Source: Chiua virens (lineage: Eukaryota > Basidiomycota > Agaricomycetes > Boletales > Boletaceae). From it: a DNA stretch of 64,000 bases. A model generated the notes under the pieces. The model saw nothing but the letters and a program-made list of their open reading frames with translations, ran no database searches and had not been told where the DNA came from. The position numbers were made by a program, and so were the translations under genes. This document shows positions 24,465 through 36,298 of the stretch, piece by piece. The DNA is taken from assembly GCA_019787685.1 (NCBI GenBank), contig JAHNUO010000002.1, positions 806,001 through 870,000 of the forward strand. Direction: 5' to 3'. Position 1 is the stretch's first letter, and each line of letters opens with the position of its first letter.

Positions 24465-25930
24465 ATGTCCTCGATATCGTTCCCCCACTCTGGGGATGCC
24501 GACTTCTCCTCGTCCTCGTCGATACGTGACTCATTACAGTCACAGTACTATACACCTCCTGGCTTCGATGTAAGCAACTCCTTTCAAATGAATCCGCATT
24601 CTGCCCATCCGCCCCGGACGCCTCGACCAAGTACAGTGACGCAGCCGCAGTTTGCGAATATGACGATAAATTCGTACGAAGAATCCGAGGAACAAACAAC
24701 CGAGAAAGATGCACCTGTGTATAACGCAGATGAAGATGAAGACGTCGACGAGGAAGGCGAGCGCGTGGCTGGCGGCAGAAAAAAAGGTTGGCAAGCATGA
24801 GGTTTGGCGGGACATGCTGGTCACCAGTCAAGGTCGTGACAAGGCTTTCGTGCGTATGCATACCGCTGTGCAAGCGTAGCACCATTGACATATTCTGGGT
24901 GACAGAAACTGATGCAATATTCAATACGTGTATACCTACTGTTGCATACCAAGATGTTATTCAGAAATAGTAAGGCTGCCTGGCCGCAAGGATTGGTGAG
25001 AAGACTCGAGTCTGCCCGGAGTGGCTTCTCTTTCACAAGGTACTGTGCTTTGGAACCCCCTGTCTGGGTACTCTGACCCCTGCTCCTTAGGAAAATGCTC
25101 ATTTTGTTCAACTGGTTAACCCCGTTGGGCATGATATTGGGGCAGAAAAGCCGTTCCGTTTGCCTCCAGCGGCTCGTCGCTGACCCCCCATAGCCTGACG
25201 GATGTCCCGAGAAAACCCTTGCCATCGTTTACTGGTGATATTCTGTCGCATCCGTTCTTACAGGCGCTACTTTCTGCACCACCTCCTGTCCTCTTGGATC
25301 TGGTAACTGGCCTGTCCGATGATCTATATACGCTTTCGCGACTAGGGTTGGTCGGTCCCAAAACAGGCGCCAGAGCGGCACGTTTTGTGGATTGGTGTTG
25401 GCTTTTTGGAACACTGGTTGGTTTGGTCGAGAATGGTGTTGAGATGAGTATCGTGGAGGGTCTGCAGCGAGAAGGTGAGTGTTGACTAGGTCGTCGAGGC
25501 GTTGAACTCAAACCATGTTGTAGTGGAGAGCCGGGCTTATAAGGAGTCGATGGATGGGGCGACATCCAAATCTCGGCCCAAGTCAGCGAAAGTAGACGAG
25601 AGAGAACTCGCCCGACTCCGACGCAAGAGCTATTGGCTGCAGCTTTCCCGGGTGAAGTTGATCATGGACTTTATTTTTGTTTGTAAGGAAGACACCTTCC
25701 TCAGTGTCTTTCGAGCGCTAATTAGCCTCTTCTCTAGCGTATGATATTTTCAAACTCAAACGCGGAAAGGACATCGTCCAGTCCTTTACAGGTCTTGCCG
25801 CTGCCATCCTCAGGTAACTGATATTTGACGTTGTCTAGATACTAACTGACAGTTGGATACTAGCTCCGCAAAGCTATATGATAAATTCAAATCGGTCCTT
25901 GTTAACAAGGCACTTTCGAATACGGTTTGA
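24465..25930 (+). CDS. PEX11: Peroxisomal membrane protein Pex11 (two apparent frame breaks)
   Basis: Pex11 remodels the peroxisomal membrane before division. The start is MSSISFPHSGDADFSSSSS. The conserved part reads DMLVTSQGRDKAF, LMQYSIRVYLL, KAAWPQGLVRRLESARSGFS, then LLSAPPPVLLDLVTGLSDDL, FVDWCWLFGTLVGLVENGVE, YWLQLSRVKLIMDFIFV and SSAKLYDKFKSVLVNKAL, ending at 25,930. Two breaks interrupt it: at a run of seven A (24,779-24,785) and at four A (25,146-25,149). In each case one A fewer rejoins conserved sequence, and no intron fits. Otherwise the exons splice normally (donors GTGCGT, GTACTG, GTGAGT, GTAAGG). I read it as a functional gene with consensus errors; a recent pseudogene is the alternative. 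About 400 residues are expected. Confidence 0.88.
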
Positions 25931-26111
25931 TATGTGCCGGTAATTTCACGTCAGGAAGAGGCCTGCAATTTCGGCGTTGCATGCGCTTATACGATCTATC
26001 ATTGCTGTGATTGCTTTATATCCCCTCTGGTCACGTTTGATAATCGTAAAGTTGTAGTATGTTATCTATACCATATATTTTCTTCGCCTGTCATCGGGAA
26101 ATGCATGGTTA

Positions 26112-26433
26112 TCAAAACCACGACCACGAAGAACCCCTTGTGGATGCGATGGTGGAAGGTGGTTTTTGGAGGGAATCGACTTGCTGTTCGAGAGCGCGGA
26201 TGCGCTCGTTGGCCTCGTCGAGAAATTTTTCGTGGGCAAGCCGACTTTGGACAAGATGCAGACCCTATGGGAGTATGGATGATCGGCCGGCCGACGAAAA
26301 AACAGGAACTCACCATGTACATGGCCGAGCCGAGCAAGGCGATAGGAATCATCGCGGGAAGAAGAGAAGAGTAAAAGTCGGCATGAGCACTGCGAGGCTT
26401 TGACGAGAATGCACGACGGAACGACATGAACAT
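26112..26433 (-). CDS. Small single-pass membrane protein with coiled coil, unknown function
   Basis: Two exons give about 90 residues. The N-terminus MFMSFRRAFSSKPRSA is basic. A hydrophobic segment follows (SSLLPAMIPIALLGSAMYM), then an amphipathic helix (QSRLAHEKFLDEANERIRAL, EQQVDSLQK) that could form a coiled coil. The intron starts GTGAGT and ends ATAG, joining AMYM to GLHLVQSRL. I recall short proteins of this layout as uncharacterised in mushroom-forming fungi. The basic start would suit a mitochondrial inner-membrane protein, but that is inference. Two ATGs lie close together at 26,433 and 26,427. It shares a 287-bp divergent promoter with TVP38. Confidence 0.68.
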
Positions 26434-26720
26434 ATCTCACGTAGGCCCAGTGGTACTAGTAATGAGACGTGTCGTGTCGTGTCAGTAGTGTGTGTGAGTC
26501 TGTTACCAAGATGGCAAACAGGTCGAGATCACAATGTGACAAGTGATTGCTAGCTGGCTATATTCTACCTCTTCCGTCTTTCTTTCCCCCTTCACCATCC
26601 CCTTGCCCTTCCGCCGCCGAGCGGACTGGATCCCCCGCCTAGAAGCGCTCTTTTACCCGGCAAGGGCGAGCGAGTAAGCAACCTTCAATCGTTTAGGCCA
26701 CGGCCATTCAGCAAGCCCAC

Positions 26721-27999
26721 ATGTCGGACGAGAAAATGAACCCCTCCTCCTCGTCTACCGGCGATATTCCCTCGAATTCGCAGGCCTCCCCATTACGCTC
26801 CCCTCATCGCCCGGCTCATCCATTCATCCCGTCTTCTTCCTCATCTCGCACACTGTCCTATCGTTACGTTCGTCCCCGCGGACTTCGGATATGGAATCTA
26901 TTCAAGAAATGGTCGCCAGTCCTCGCATATGCTGCAACCAGTCTTGGTTTTGTGCTTGCAATTGCATTTTGGAAGACCCAGGTTTTCGATGGTAAGTAAT
27001 CCCGGCTCTTTTATTGGCCCATTCCCATCTCCCATGTACCCGGTCCGTGCTAATCCCCTCTATCTTTTCTCGCATCGCCCCCTTCGCATGAAAATCAAAT
27101 ATTGAACTCGACAAGGCCTTGACCAGTTGTCCCATTGGCTTCGCAATGACGAGTATTTCGGCTTCGCTATCCTCTTTTGCTTGATATTTATCACTACCTT
27201 CCGTACGTTCTCATCTTAAAGCATCGCGCTTGTTCGGTACTTATCGGTTTCTTCCCATCGGTCTTCTGTTATCTCAAACGTGACAGCTCCTCTCCCGTTG
27301 TATTCCACGCTAATCACCCTCTCCGGCTATACCTATGGACCGTGGATCGGTGCAGTCATATCCTACACTGCTGCGCTATCCGGCGCGATCGTCGTGTTTG
27401 CCCTCTCTCGCACATTCCTCCGCGAGCGGATCGCTCGTTGGTTGCAGTCAACGCGCGGACTCTGCCGTGCTGTGCGAGCAATCGAACGTAAACCCCAGTT
27501 GCTATTCCTTGTCCGTCTCGCTCCCTACCCCTACAATGTCATGAATGTCCTCCTCGCTGCGACGACCTTGAGCATGGAGACCTATGTCATGTGCACAGGC
27601 CTCTCCCTCTTCAAGGTGATCGTCCACACCAGCATCGGTGCAGGGGTCAGGTCGTTCAGCAGCGCACACAAGGCAGAAGAAAAGGAAGATGGATGGAGTA
27701 GGGTCTGGACGATCGGTGGCATCATGCTGTGCGTTGCCCTCTTTGTATACCTCAGCTGGGTCGCACGGCGGGCGGTAGATGATGAACTGGACGACGAAAT
27801 AGAACCCTCGAGTGGTACCTTGGAAGAACGTATGGCATTCCTGAGTTCGGATGCGCCGGTTGAGGATGAAACATCCTCGCACCCGTACGGTCGTCTGCCG
27901 TCAGCGTCTCGCTCGCGGGAGATCATGTCGGAAGTACAACTTGTTTCGCACGAATTGGTTCCCTCCCGGCGTAACGACATGGGCGCTGGTGTGGTGTAA
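26721..27999 (+). CDS. TVP38: Golgi membrane protein Tvp38 (VTT/DedA family)
   Basis: The product is a multi-pass membrane protein of about 370 residues in the Tvp38/TMEM64 branch of the VTT (DedA, SNARE-associated) family, found in late Golgi vesicles and linked to lipid scrambling in relatives. A Ser/Pro-rich cytosolic N-terminus precedes a first TM segment (PVLAYAATSLGFVLAIAFW). The VTT core shows TLITLSGYTYGPWIGAVISY, FALSRTFLRERI, FLVRLAPYPYNVMNVLLAAT and GLSLFKVIVHTSIGAG. Another TM follows (IGGIMLCVALFVYLSW), then an acidic hydrophilic tail. Two introns are evident: one after FDG (GTAAGT donor) and one near 27,200. The ATG at 26,721 and TAA at 27,999 frame the gene, and no break is seen. 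Confidence 0.93.
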
Positions 28000-29367
28000 C
28001 AGATTTTCGCGACAATTTGGTCAATTTTGTGGGTAGTTTATACCCAGGTATTTCTTTTTTTCCCCTTTTTTATTTCGTTTGGTTGTCGGCTACCTGACTT
28101 TGACGTTGAGATAACGGACTAGAACATGTATGTATTTCTCCTAGATAAACTCGGGATGTACAGTTTTTGAACAAACACGGCTCGGACCGACGACCAGCTA
28201 ATTTCTTTTTCTTTCCTTGGCACTAGTTGGGTTTTATCTCGTCCATTTTATCCTGAACATATATATCGGCGATCATGAGACACTGCCGTGAGCGAATAAT
28301 AACACCCCCCGGAAACTGCCGCGCGGCAACTGTCATCGTCCAACGCCACATGAACCTTGCCATATAAAATGAAAAAGGTGATCACCTCAAGGGCACGGCC
28401 CTGGCTGTACACGCGTCAACAAAAAAAAAAAGAAGACCCCAGCTTCAAGTTGCTATCCGCCGAGCCGATCATTATGACCATTCTCCCAAGAGACACGCGT
28501 TTTGATGAGATTTGCGGCCACCCGTATCGTATAATGAAAACCATCCCGCACGGTTGCTGCGCCGGTCTGTGTCTGAACCTAACCTTTTTTCCTTTCCATC
28601 GGTGGGGCACTGGTGACGTCACATGTAGTGTCACATGACTATCAATGATACGACACAAACATTCGAAAACAGGACATGACATGAACCAATTTCACGACAT
28701 TCCCGATCAGAATTCTGTGCGATCAGATCTGCATGACCTGATCGGGCGGAGACCGGGTCGGGTCGAGACACTTGGCAGTGACAAGAATTCTGGCCAAACA
28801 ATTGATGGTGACAGCTTGAAATGAACACTTGACGCCCTCGTTGGGGAAAGCAGTATGGCACCAAGTCGAGTCTGGATATCAAATGAGTGGGTAACGACTA
28901 TACGGGGTAACCGTATGTAACAACCAGAGAAACGCGATAGTGAAAAAGGTATCAAAAAATGGGTGAATGGCGAGTGATACTACATATGAGATGAGCCAAG
29001 GTATACACGACGCAATGTGGACAGCGATGCAAACGACGAGTGGGTATGTGATGGATTTCATGAAATGAACGGACGGGCGTCTTCCGATTTCGTATATAAT
29101 GCTTCCCAGGCGAGAAGCGAGCAAGAATGTGAGAGAAAAAAAAAGGGGAAAAAAAGGAACGCAAATCGTATCAGCGAATGTTATCGTCCAAGTTCGAATG
29201 AAGACGGTCGGATTGCAATCGTGAACCACAAACCACAATTCTAGTATCCCTCCGCAGTCGCCGGCGCGTCTATAGTCCGCGCGTCGTTTTTGGTATATTG
29301 CGGAGGGAGGTGTTCGTTCAGGGGGACAAACCCGAAATCAGGCGAGACTTAGTCAAGGAACTGATGG
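28000..29367. other. Long convergent intergenic region
   Basis: This 1.37-kb span lies between the stop codons of two convergent genes, TVP38 and the HSF-type gene, and is much longer than other convergent gaps here (80-460 bp). It contains A-rich runs (28,421-28,433 and around 29,140) and GATC-rich sequence near 28,690-28,750. A hydrophobic 119-codon frame on the minus strand (28,879-29,238) lacks family features. No tRNA or known RNA was recognised. Confidence 0.4.
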
Positions 29368-31312
29368 TCAGTAAGTCACGCCGTAAGACACTAGCGGTTG
29401 ACAAAGTGACATACAACGGTTGATGTCCGTCTCAGGCCCGCAGTAGCCATCAGTGAGTGGAGGCGTGTTCGCCTGAGAGGAGGATGTATGTGATGCAGCA
29501 CTAATGGAGGATGCGCTTGTTGAGGGGCGCTGGGTGGCTTGCGCTGGGTGTCCCCATCCATTGCGGGCATCCATCGAATCGATGGATGGGTTGCCGCCAA
29601 CGGCAGAGTAAGCGAACTCGGTCTGGCCAGAAGTGAAGCCGTAAGGGTCAACGGAGGGCAATTGAATCATGCTCCGCACTCTCGGCATGGTCCCATTTTG
29701 CTCATCGGCTGGCTGAGGCGATGACGATGGCCGCTCTGAATGGTGTTCGTAAGGCGAAGGGTAAGGACTCATCGCTTGGCTGTGGCGCCGGGGCCGCCCC
29801 ACCCTGAGTGAGCTACTAGGTCCGTATTGTTTCGAAGACGATGGCGGACGAGACAGCGAGGGCGAAATAGGCCTGTGGTGGCCAGACCCCGGACGTGCGT
29901 AGTCGCTCTGGTGGTACGTCTGGTGGGTTGGCGACTCCTCATAAGGCAACGATGAGACAGAGGAAATAGAGTACCCCGTGGTCGGACGGCTATGCGTGTC
30001 GGGAGACAGTGAGGGAGGGGTATGATCACTGTGCAGGGACACGTTCGAATACGAAGACGCATAAGAGGTGTTGATGGTAGGAGTAGGCCGCGCGCCGTAC
30101 CCATTGGTAGTCGGGGGGTTCAAGAGCGAAGAGAGACTACCCGAGTGGCTAGACGTGGAGCTGTTTGGGGAAAAGGACCAGTTCTGTTCGGCATATGCGT
30201 ACTGCGAGGACGAGACCTGCGGGTTGTGATGCGCGTAGCCAGAGTTGGCACTCATGGCGCTGAACTGGTTGGACGGGGATTCGTCTGCGGGGGAAATTGG
30301 CTGGAGGTTGTGGGACTGGCTGAACATGCCATGGTGCTGAGAGATGGGGGGTTCTGAGGGAACGGTGAGGGGCGGCAATGCAGACCGCGGGTATGATGTT
30401 CCCCAACCAGGGGCACCAGGAGAGCTGAGGGGAGTGAACGAGCCAGGGGCAGAGAATCCGCGCGCACGACCACCGAGGATGTTCGATTTACTCGCGACGG
30501 ATGGGACGGTGAGGGGAACGGGGCCAACACCGACACCGACGGCGGAACGTGGAGGGGGGATGGAGGGGGGCTCCTGTGTGTCGCGCTTCCTCGGTTTTGG
30601 GAGACGAGGGGGAACGCGGCGTTTGAAGTTTGCAACGACCTCTGGAGGGGAGTGGCGATTGAGGGTAGGATGGGCTGGTGGCTGTGTTAGAAGGAGGAAG
30701 GAGGGAGGCGGTACGGAGGACATACACCATGTGCTTGCATCGGGATCATCGATGGCTGGGTCAACGTTGCGGAGGTTCACTTTGCGCATGAAGCCATAAA
30801 TCTGTATGGAAGAGGTTCATTAAGCGACATGAGGGGCATGTTTCGACGCGAAGGAAAGAAGCACAGACATTGAGTTGCCGAGAAAAGGAAGCAAATCTGG
30901 ATTGACGGTAAACGCTTGGGAGGACGTGGAGGGCCAGCTGCTCAGGACGCTCTACGATGATGTGCTCGCCGGCGGGGTCCCATCTGATCATGTGATGGTT
31001 CTCTGGACGCTCGAGGAGGCTGTTGACGCGTCGGTGTGGAGCGAGTGGGGAGGGGAAGGGGACTTACGCGTAGAGTTTTGTGAGAAAGGTTGCCTGTGGT
31101 TTTGACTCGGACTTTGTGGGCTGGTGCTGGTGCTGATCATGGGACTTTGGTGGCGGAGACGGGTCGTCAGAGGGAGAGTCGTTGGGAGAGCTTGGTGGGT
31201 ATAAGGGAGTCTGGGCAGTTGAAATCTGAGGGTATTGGTGGTCTGGATGGCGAGACCATTGAGTACGAGATTGTGGGGACGGTTGGTATGAGGGAGCGTA
31301 GAGGTCTTGCAT
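29368..31312 (-). CDS. Heat-shock-factor-type transcription factor
   Basis: The gene encodes about 590 residues with an HSF-type DNA-binding domain near the N-terminus. The start MQDLYAPSYQPSP is Pro/Ser/Gln-rich. The domain begins ATFLTKLYA, continues MIRWDPAGEHIIVERPEQLA, then QSRFASFSRQLN, and after an intron YGFMRKVNLRNVDPAIDD. The recognition-helix signature FASFSRQLN and YGFMRKV are diagnostic. An intron with GTATGT donor follows STW and leads to SHPTLNRHSPPEVVANFKRR. The rest is a long Ser/Pro/Thr/Tyr-rich low-complexity region without a clear heptad-repeat oligomerisation domain. The domain placement resembles the Sfl1/Hsf1-related group, but the target is unknown. Stop is at 29,368. 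Confidence 0.9.
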
Positions 31313-32605
31313 GTCGAACGTTGCTGGGCGTAGGGACGGAATGGTGTCGAGCTATGTACTTGAAGAGAAAATGAAAAGAAAAGAGAGAAAAAAAAAAAAG
31401 TCAAACAGACAAGAGGCTGTTGACGGTCGAGTACGAGACGATCTCCTCGACTATGTATATTATAAAAATCCATGGCCGGTGGAGAATTCATATTCCCCGA
31501 ATTTAGAATTACGTGACCCCTCTTTCCTCACTCCATTTTCTCCCGCAGCTTCCCATTTAAGCATACTACGTAATCAGGGTCTTCACAAGCCGCGGCCGCG
31601 TTCGGAAATCACCCTCGGTAAACTGCATATAAACATGCACCAACACCATTCTTTCCAAATACGGTCATCGTGCCACTGCCTCGGCGCCGAGGCCTCCTGC
31701 GCCAGTCCTTTTTTGGGTAGACTCCCATGTGATCGCACTCCAGTTGCCGCTGCACCATCTTGGGCGAATCTCGCTCAATCTCAGTTTGAATCTCGTGTCA
31801 GCGAGCCACTCGACTCGACTCCTCATCGCCTCTAAAACGCGTCCTCCCTGCCTCGTCCTGCCACCCGCGCACTCTTTGCTCTCATCTTCCCACGCCCCAC
31901 CTTCTTTCTCATTGGCTCGTTCGCTTCCTCCTTGGTTCACTTTCGCACTCGCCGGGGTCCCTGTCGTCCCCTCTTTAGAAATCGAACCTCGCTCAATTTG
32001 GCATTTGCTCCTCCTCGACGATCCGCACCGACGCCTCCTTCCCGCCCACCTGCTCCTCCCATCACAGATCCGGCTTACGTATTCACCGACACCGACGCCT
32101 TCTCCACTCCCCGCCGATCCCCGCACGTCCTCCCCGTCAAACTGATCCTCCCGCTCCCCCTCCTCCGCTTCCGTCGCCGCACCTGTCCATCCCCGTCACA
32201 ACGCTCCCGACACCATCACTCATCAGCTTCTTTTCTAGCTCGTTCTCGATACATCTCATCATATACTCTCTTCACCGATCATCCACAACAGTTGCAATTA
32301 GAATAGTTTGTTTGTAATCAGGTATCATATCACTAAGAACGCCATCTACCATCAAAGCTGCCCGATCAGTGGTTAGCTTGTGCAGCGCACCGTTCGTAAG
32401 TACGTCCAAAGAAATATAATGAGTCAACTGGGGTAACCTGCAATGAAAATAATACAATATGTAACCCTGCTCTTTTTTCCGGAAAGCAAGCTGAATGTCT
32501 AATCAAACGCAGCAATCACAACAGTCAAAATGAGACCACAGACCTCGGTCGCTGGCCTTTACACAAATGGAAGCAATTGCCCACACCATCGTCGACCATA
32601 ACCCA
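31313..32605. promoter_or_regulatory. Long upstream region of the HSF-type gene
   Basis: A 1.29-kb span separates the HSF-type start from the stop of the kinase gene; both genes are on the minus strand. The part at about 31,820-32,260 is strongly pyrimidine-rich on the plus strand, so the HSF gene's own strand is purine-rich. Open frames within it are compositional artefacts. The length would suit a long regulated promoter or 5' UTR. No domain is recognised in any frame. Confidence 0.4.
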
Positions 32606-35153
32606 TCACAATTCACCGTCATAGTGTATCGTGACGCTGTTGAACGCCCCAAATAGATCCCCGTCTGGTGGTGAGTCCAGCCCGTCGTCGTACCTAGGCG
32701 TACCAGGTGCAACAATGCATCCTTGCTCCTCCAGATGCAGTGACCGTGACTCCTTAAGGTGTCGGAAATTGGCAGCTTCAGCCCCATTTGATGCAGCTGG
32801 AACAATCTAGACATCAAACAGGTGCATCAGCACACATCCTCCACGCGTGCACATCAAACAGGAGATAGCGTATCACGTGTCCCCCATGCCCCGTGCATGC
32901 GGTCATCCAAGAATCGATTCGACTTACCGGTGGCCGTGTGTGACGCAACAGACCCCAGTTTATTTTAGCGAACCATTTGTGCTGTTTCACTTCGCTTGCA
33001 CCGCTCCTGCTCCCTAGCCGAGTCCGCTCTTCTTTGTCCAACAGCCGAACGATGATATCTTTGCACGCGCTGTCCAGCGGTCTTTCGTCATCGCGGCAAT
33101 CACCCCATGGAATCAACGACGTACCTGGATATCTTGGGTGTATCACGGAAATGTACAGGCAGTAGTCGAATGTTTGCAAAGGTATCATTCCGCTCCTTCC
33201 CCTTGAATGGTGTCGTCGCGAACTGTGTTGTCGATCCCAATGATCGAAAATCAGGTGCAGTGGGGAACCGTCAGTTATCTCCCACACTCGACTTCGCCGA
33301 CGTATGACTTACGATCATTTCGTAAATGAGAATGCCGAGAGTCCACCAATCTACAGCCGCAGTGTGCCCTTGTGCAGCAATCACCTCAGGTGCAATGTAC
33401 TCTGCAGATCGAAACACGCAAACGTCAGACACCTTCTAACAAAACCCACAGAATCCTGACCCTCGGTTCCGACAAATGAATTCGTTCTAAAATCAGCCGT
33501 GCACGACATCGTATCGATCATAGGGACCTAGCGAATATTGCGAACACCATCACATGGTCGGTGCGAGACACATACCCCATTAGGCTCTGACTGGTGGATC
33601 GTAGCAGGTCGTCCTCCCGGATGTCCTGACTGTTTGGCCAAGTCAAAATCCGACAGCATGATATGCCCGGACTGATGGAGTAGGATGTCTACCAAGTGAC
33701 CACCATCGTAAGTGTGGCAAAACTGAATATAATTTGACTCACTTTCCGGTTTAAGGTCGCGATATATGAACCCATTGAGATGTAGATACTCTAACGCAGC
33801 GACCACTTCAGCGGCATAGAAACGTGAGCCATCTTCCGGAAGACATTTGCCCGGACGCGTTTGCAAGGCGCGGAAAAACTCCCCACCCATGCAATATTCC
33901 ATACAGAAGTACAGATACTCATCTGACTGGAAGGAATGATAAAGCGTCACTATAAAAGGGTGATTCGAAGTAGCGAGAATTTCTTGTTCCGTCAGCGCTC
34001 GTTTAATCTTCTTCCGCTCTATCATCTCCTTCTTTGAGAGGACTAAAACTGCAGGTAAAATGCTGGACAAGGTGAAGTCAGATATGACTTGCCTTTCATG
34101 GCAAATAATTTGTCCGTTTTCTTCTCCTTGACCAGATAGACGCGCCCGACGTCGCCTTTACCTAGCATCTTGATTTTAGCGAAGCTGGAAGGACCAACCT
34201 CCACCTACACCAAAGAATATATCATTCTAGTCAGAGTAAGAACCCAAGGTGGCACGCACAGATCGAACTTTGATAGAGTTACTTGAGTAAGTTCGTCGGA
34301 ATGCAACCTTGCCAGGACCTTCGGCGTTCGAATTCGTAATCCGGGTCTTTGACACTCCATAGTATCGGTCGTGTCGCGTAGATCGGCCTCTTGACGAGCC
34401 AGAAGAAATAGTCTCTAACGAATCATCCCCATGTTCCGAATGGGTATATGGGCCACTAGGGACCGGGGGTACTACTTCTGCTGGGGCGAGTAAACCGTTC
34501 TTGGTTGGAGCAGCAGACCGCGGACCGGACAAGAAAAGATGTTTGGCATTAGGAGCAGAAGCAACACGACGGATGAAACGTGTTGCCGAGGCACCCATTG
34601 CTCGCGGAGACAACGGTCCCGGACGACTTGGTGGAGGAGCATGTCCTGAAGGAAGTGCAAAAGACTGCTGAGATGAATCAGCAGTCTGACATCTGCCGGG
34701 GGAGGGGTGCGGAACGTGAATGAGATTGAGACGCTGTTTCTCTGACTTTGTCCTGACACGAGATTGCGCATTCATGTCAACGCCAACATGGGAGGGATGT
34801 GACTGTTCATGCCAATGAGATTGTTCGGCTTGGCTTGGGTAACATGGGGAGTCAGGCACAAGGTACGGCGATTTTGAGGTTCCGCCGAGATTAGACTCGC
34901 AGGACAGGGTCTTGGAAGAATTACAGGAAGAACGTTGGTCCTCAGAGTGCGGTGTCGACGGAGTGAGAGATGGGGTGGAAGGCTGACGAGACGGATGATT
35001 TGGGGTAGGCGGTGAAGAGAAAGATGCGGGAGTACGATCCAGAGGAGGAGCACTGTTGACATTTGCCAATTGCTTCTTGGACGAGCTTGGCAGACGAAAG
35101 ACAGACCTCCAAGACGAGTGCGATGGCAACAAGGGGGAAGATGAGGAATGCAT
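32606..35153 (-). CDS. AGC-family Ser/Thr kinase, Fpk1/Kin82/Nrc-2 type
   Basis: The protein is about 690 residues. A Ser/Pro-rich N-terminal half starts [19 protein letters not shown]. The kinase domain follows: glycine loop [12 protein letters not shown], the ATP lysine in [24 protein letters not shown], catalytic loop [39 protein letters not shown] and [17 protein letters not shown], then HTRPPIVP. DFD in place of DFG is typical of the Fpk1/Kin82, Nrc-2 and phototropin-like AGC group. In yeast, Fpk1 phosphorylates lipid flippases; in Neurospora, Nrc-2 affects development. The activation segment carries a long insertion, as in that group. The protein ends near HYDGEL. Exon junctions fit GT-AG, and it is divergent from the MFS gene. 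Confidence 0.92.
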
Positions 35154-36298
35154 GATGAACTGGAACGCTCAACAGCAACAGGTTGGAGATCGACCCGGGA
35201 TCCTCGATCCCCTCGCAGGACAAGGACAAGTCGAGAACAAGGGAGACGGAGAGAAAGAAAATATTGCCCGGCAAAGTAAGCGAAGGACTCAATTATGCTG
35301 TGGCAACAAGCCTAGCTACAGTATAACGAACTAGGCTTAGTCAGACGGCAAATACCATCCCTACTCTTTTTTTTTCTGACGTACTCGTAATACCACAAAA
35401 CCACATAATCCCCGTGGGTGGCGAAAGACAGGGCGACAACGGTCTACTTAATGGAACCAAGTAGCACCGAACAAGCCCGAAATGTCTTCGATTGAGTGCT
35501 GCCAGTACTTGTCTGCAACGAGTCGCGAAGATCGGATAGCCGAGGCAGTCCGGAACATGGAAACCAAGCTGGACGTTTGGACCGGGACTTGTATCGTAGG
35601 CAATTAGCGGAGCCGGAGTTGGATGAAGAATGGATCTCGCGTGGACATGGAGCCTATGATATGAGGGACCAAGTCGGACACGGGAACACGGGAAAGCGGT
35701 ATGTCATCGGGCACATCCAACGGGATCAAATAGAAACCAGGCTGCTATATTTGTCAAGGGAAGGGGGAGGAATAAACTTTGCTTTGCATTCACGCTCTAA
35801 GCTGTATCAGGAGATTCCCGTCCGCATGAGAACGGCACCGTTCATAATACTTTCAATGAGTACTTGGAAATGTCTAATATCATAGGGCTCAGACGATTAG
35901 ATAGTAACTGCGTATATTGACCCTGAACTGCACGCATACGCGCCGGGTGGTGCCTAGTATGTAGTGGACTCGTGGAATGATGGGCGGGATGTTGGATATG
36001 TTGCGCCACATAGGCCGACACTCTCGGAGAGTATATTAGCGTCATGATGACCCACGGAAGACATTCACAGGAAATGGCATAAGCGAGTGCGGAGAGTGCG
36101 GAGAGGGGCTGGGCATTCACGACGGTGGTGGACACGCTCAGGACAGCGCTGATGCATGATGAGAGGATCTGAGCAAAGTTCGGCCGGGTAACGACCGATG
36201 TACACGGAGAATGACAGCGAGAGTGCTAGTGTTGAAACAACGCGAGTGAGATATTATATACAACCTCCCAACTAGCTTATACTGTCCCCCCTCCCATC
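35154..36298. promoter_or_regulatory. Divergent kinase / MFS transporter upstream region
   Basis: A 1.15-kb span lies between divergent start codons. It has an 8-bp perfect inverted repeat (AAGCCTAG at 35,308-35,315 and CTAGGCTT at 35,331-35,338) with a 15-nt loop. A pyrimidine-rich stretch just precedes the MFS ATG. No coding sequence was recognised. The length suggests two separate promoters. Confidence 0.4.
35308..35338. repeat. Short inverted repeat (8-bp arms, 15-nt loop)
   Basis: The arms AAGCCTAG and CTAGGCTT are perfectly complementary and flank ACGAA-containing sequence. It lies about 160 bp upstream of the kinase start codon. It could be a dimeric factor site or a hairpin in the 5' UTR, or chance. 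Confidence 0.5.

Noticed and set aside
24779..24785. Programmed frameshift at the A7 run in PEX11
   Set aside because: There is no known frameshifting in this family and a second break occurs nearby; an indel is simpler.
28879..29238. Hydrophobic 119-codon frame on the minus strand
   Set aside because: Composition follows AT and pyrimidine content; it has no family motif and no good context.
31729..32306. Plus-strand frames upstream of the HSF-type gene
   Set aside because: They arise from pyrimidine-rich sequence and show no domain or splice support.
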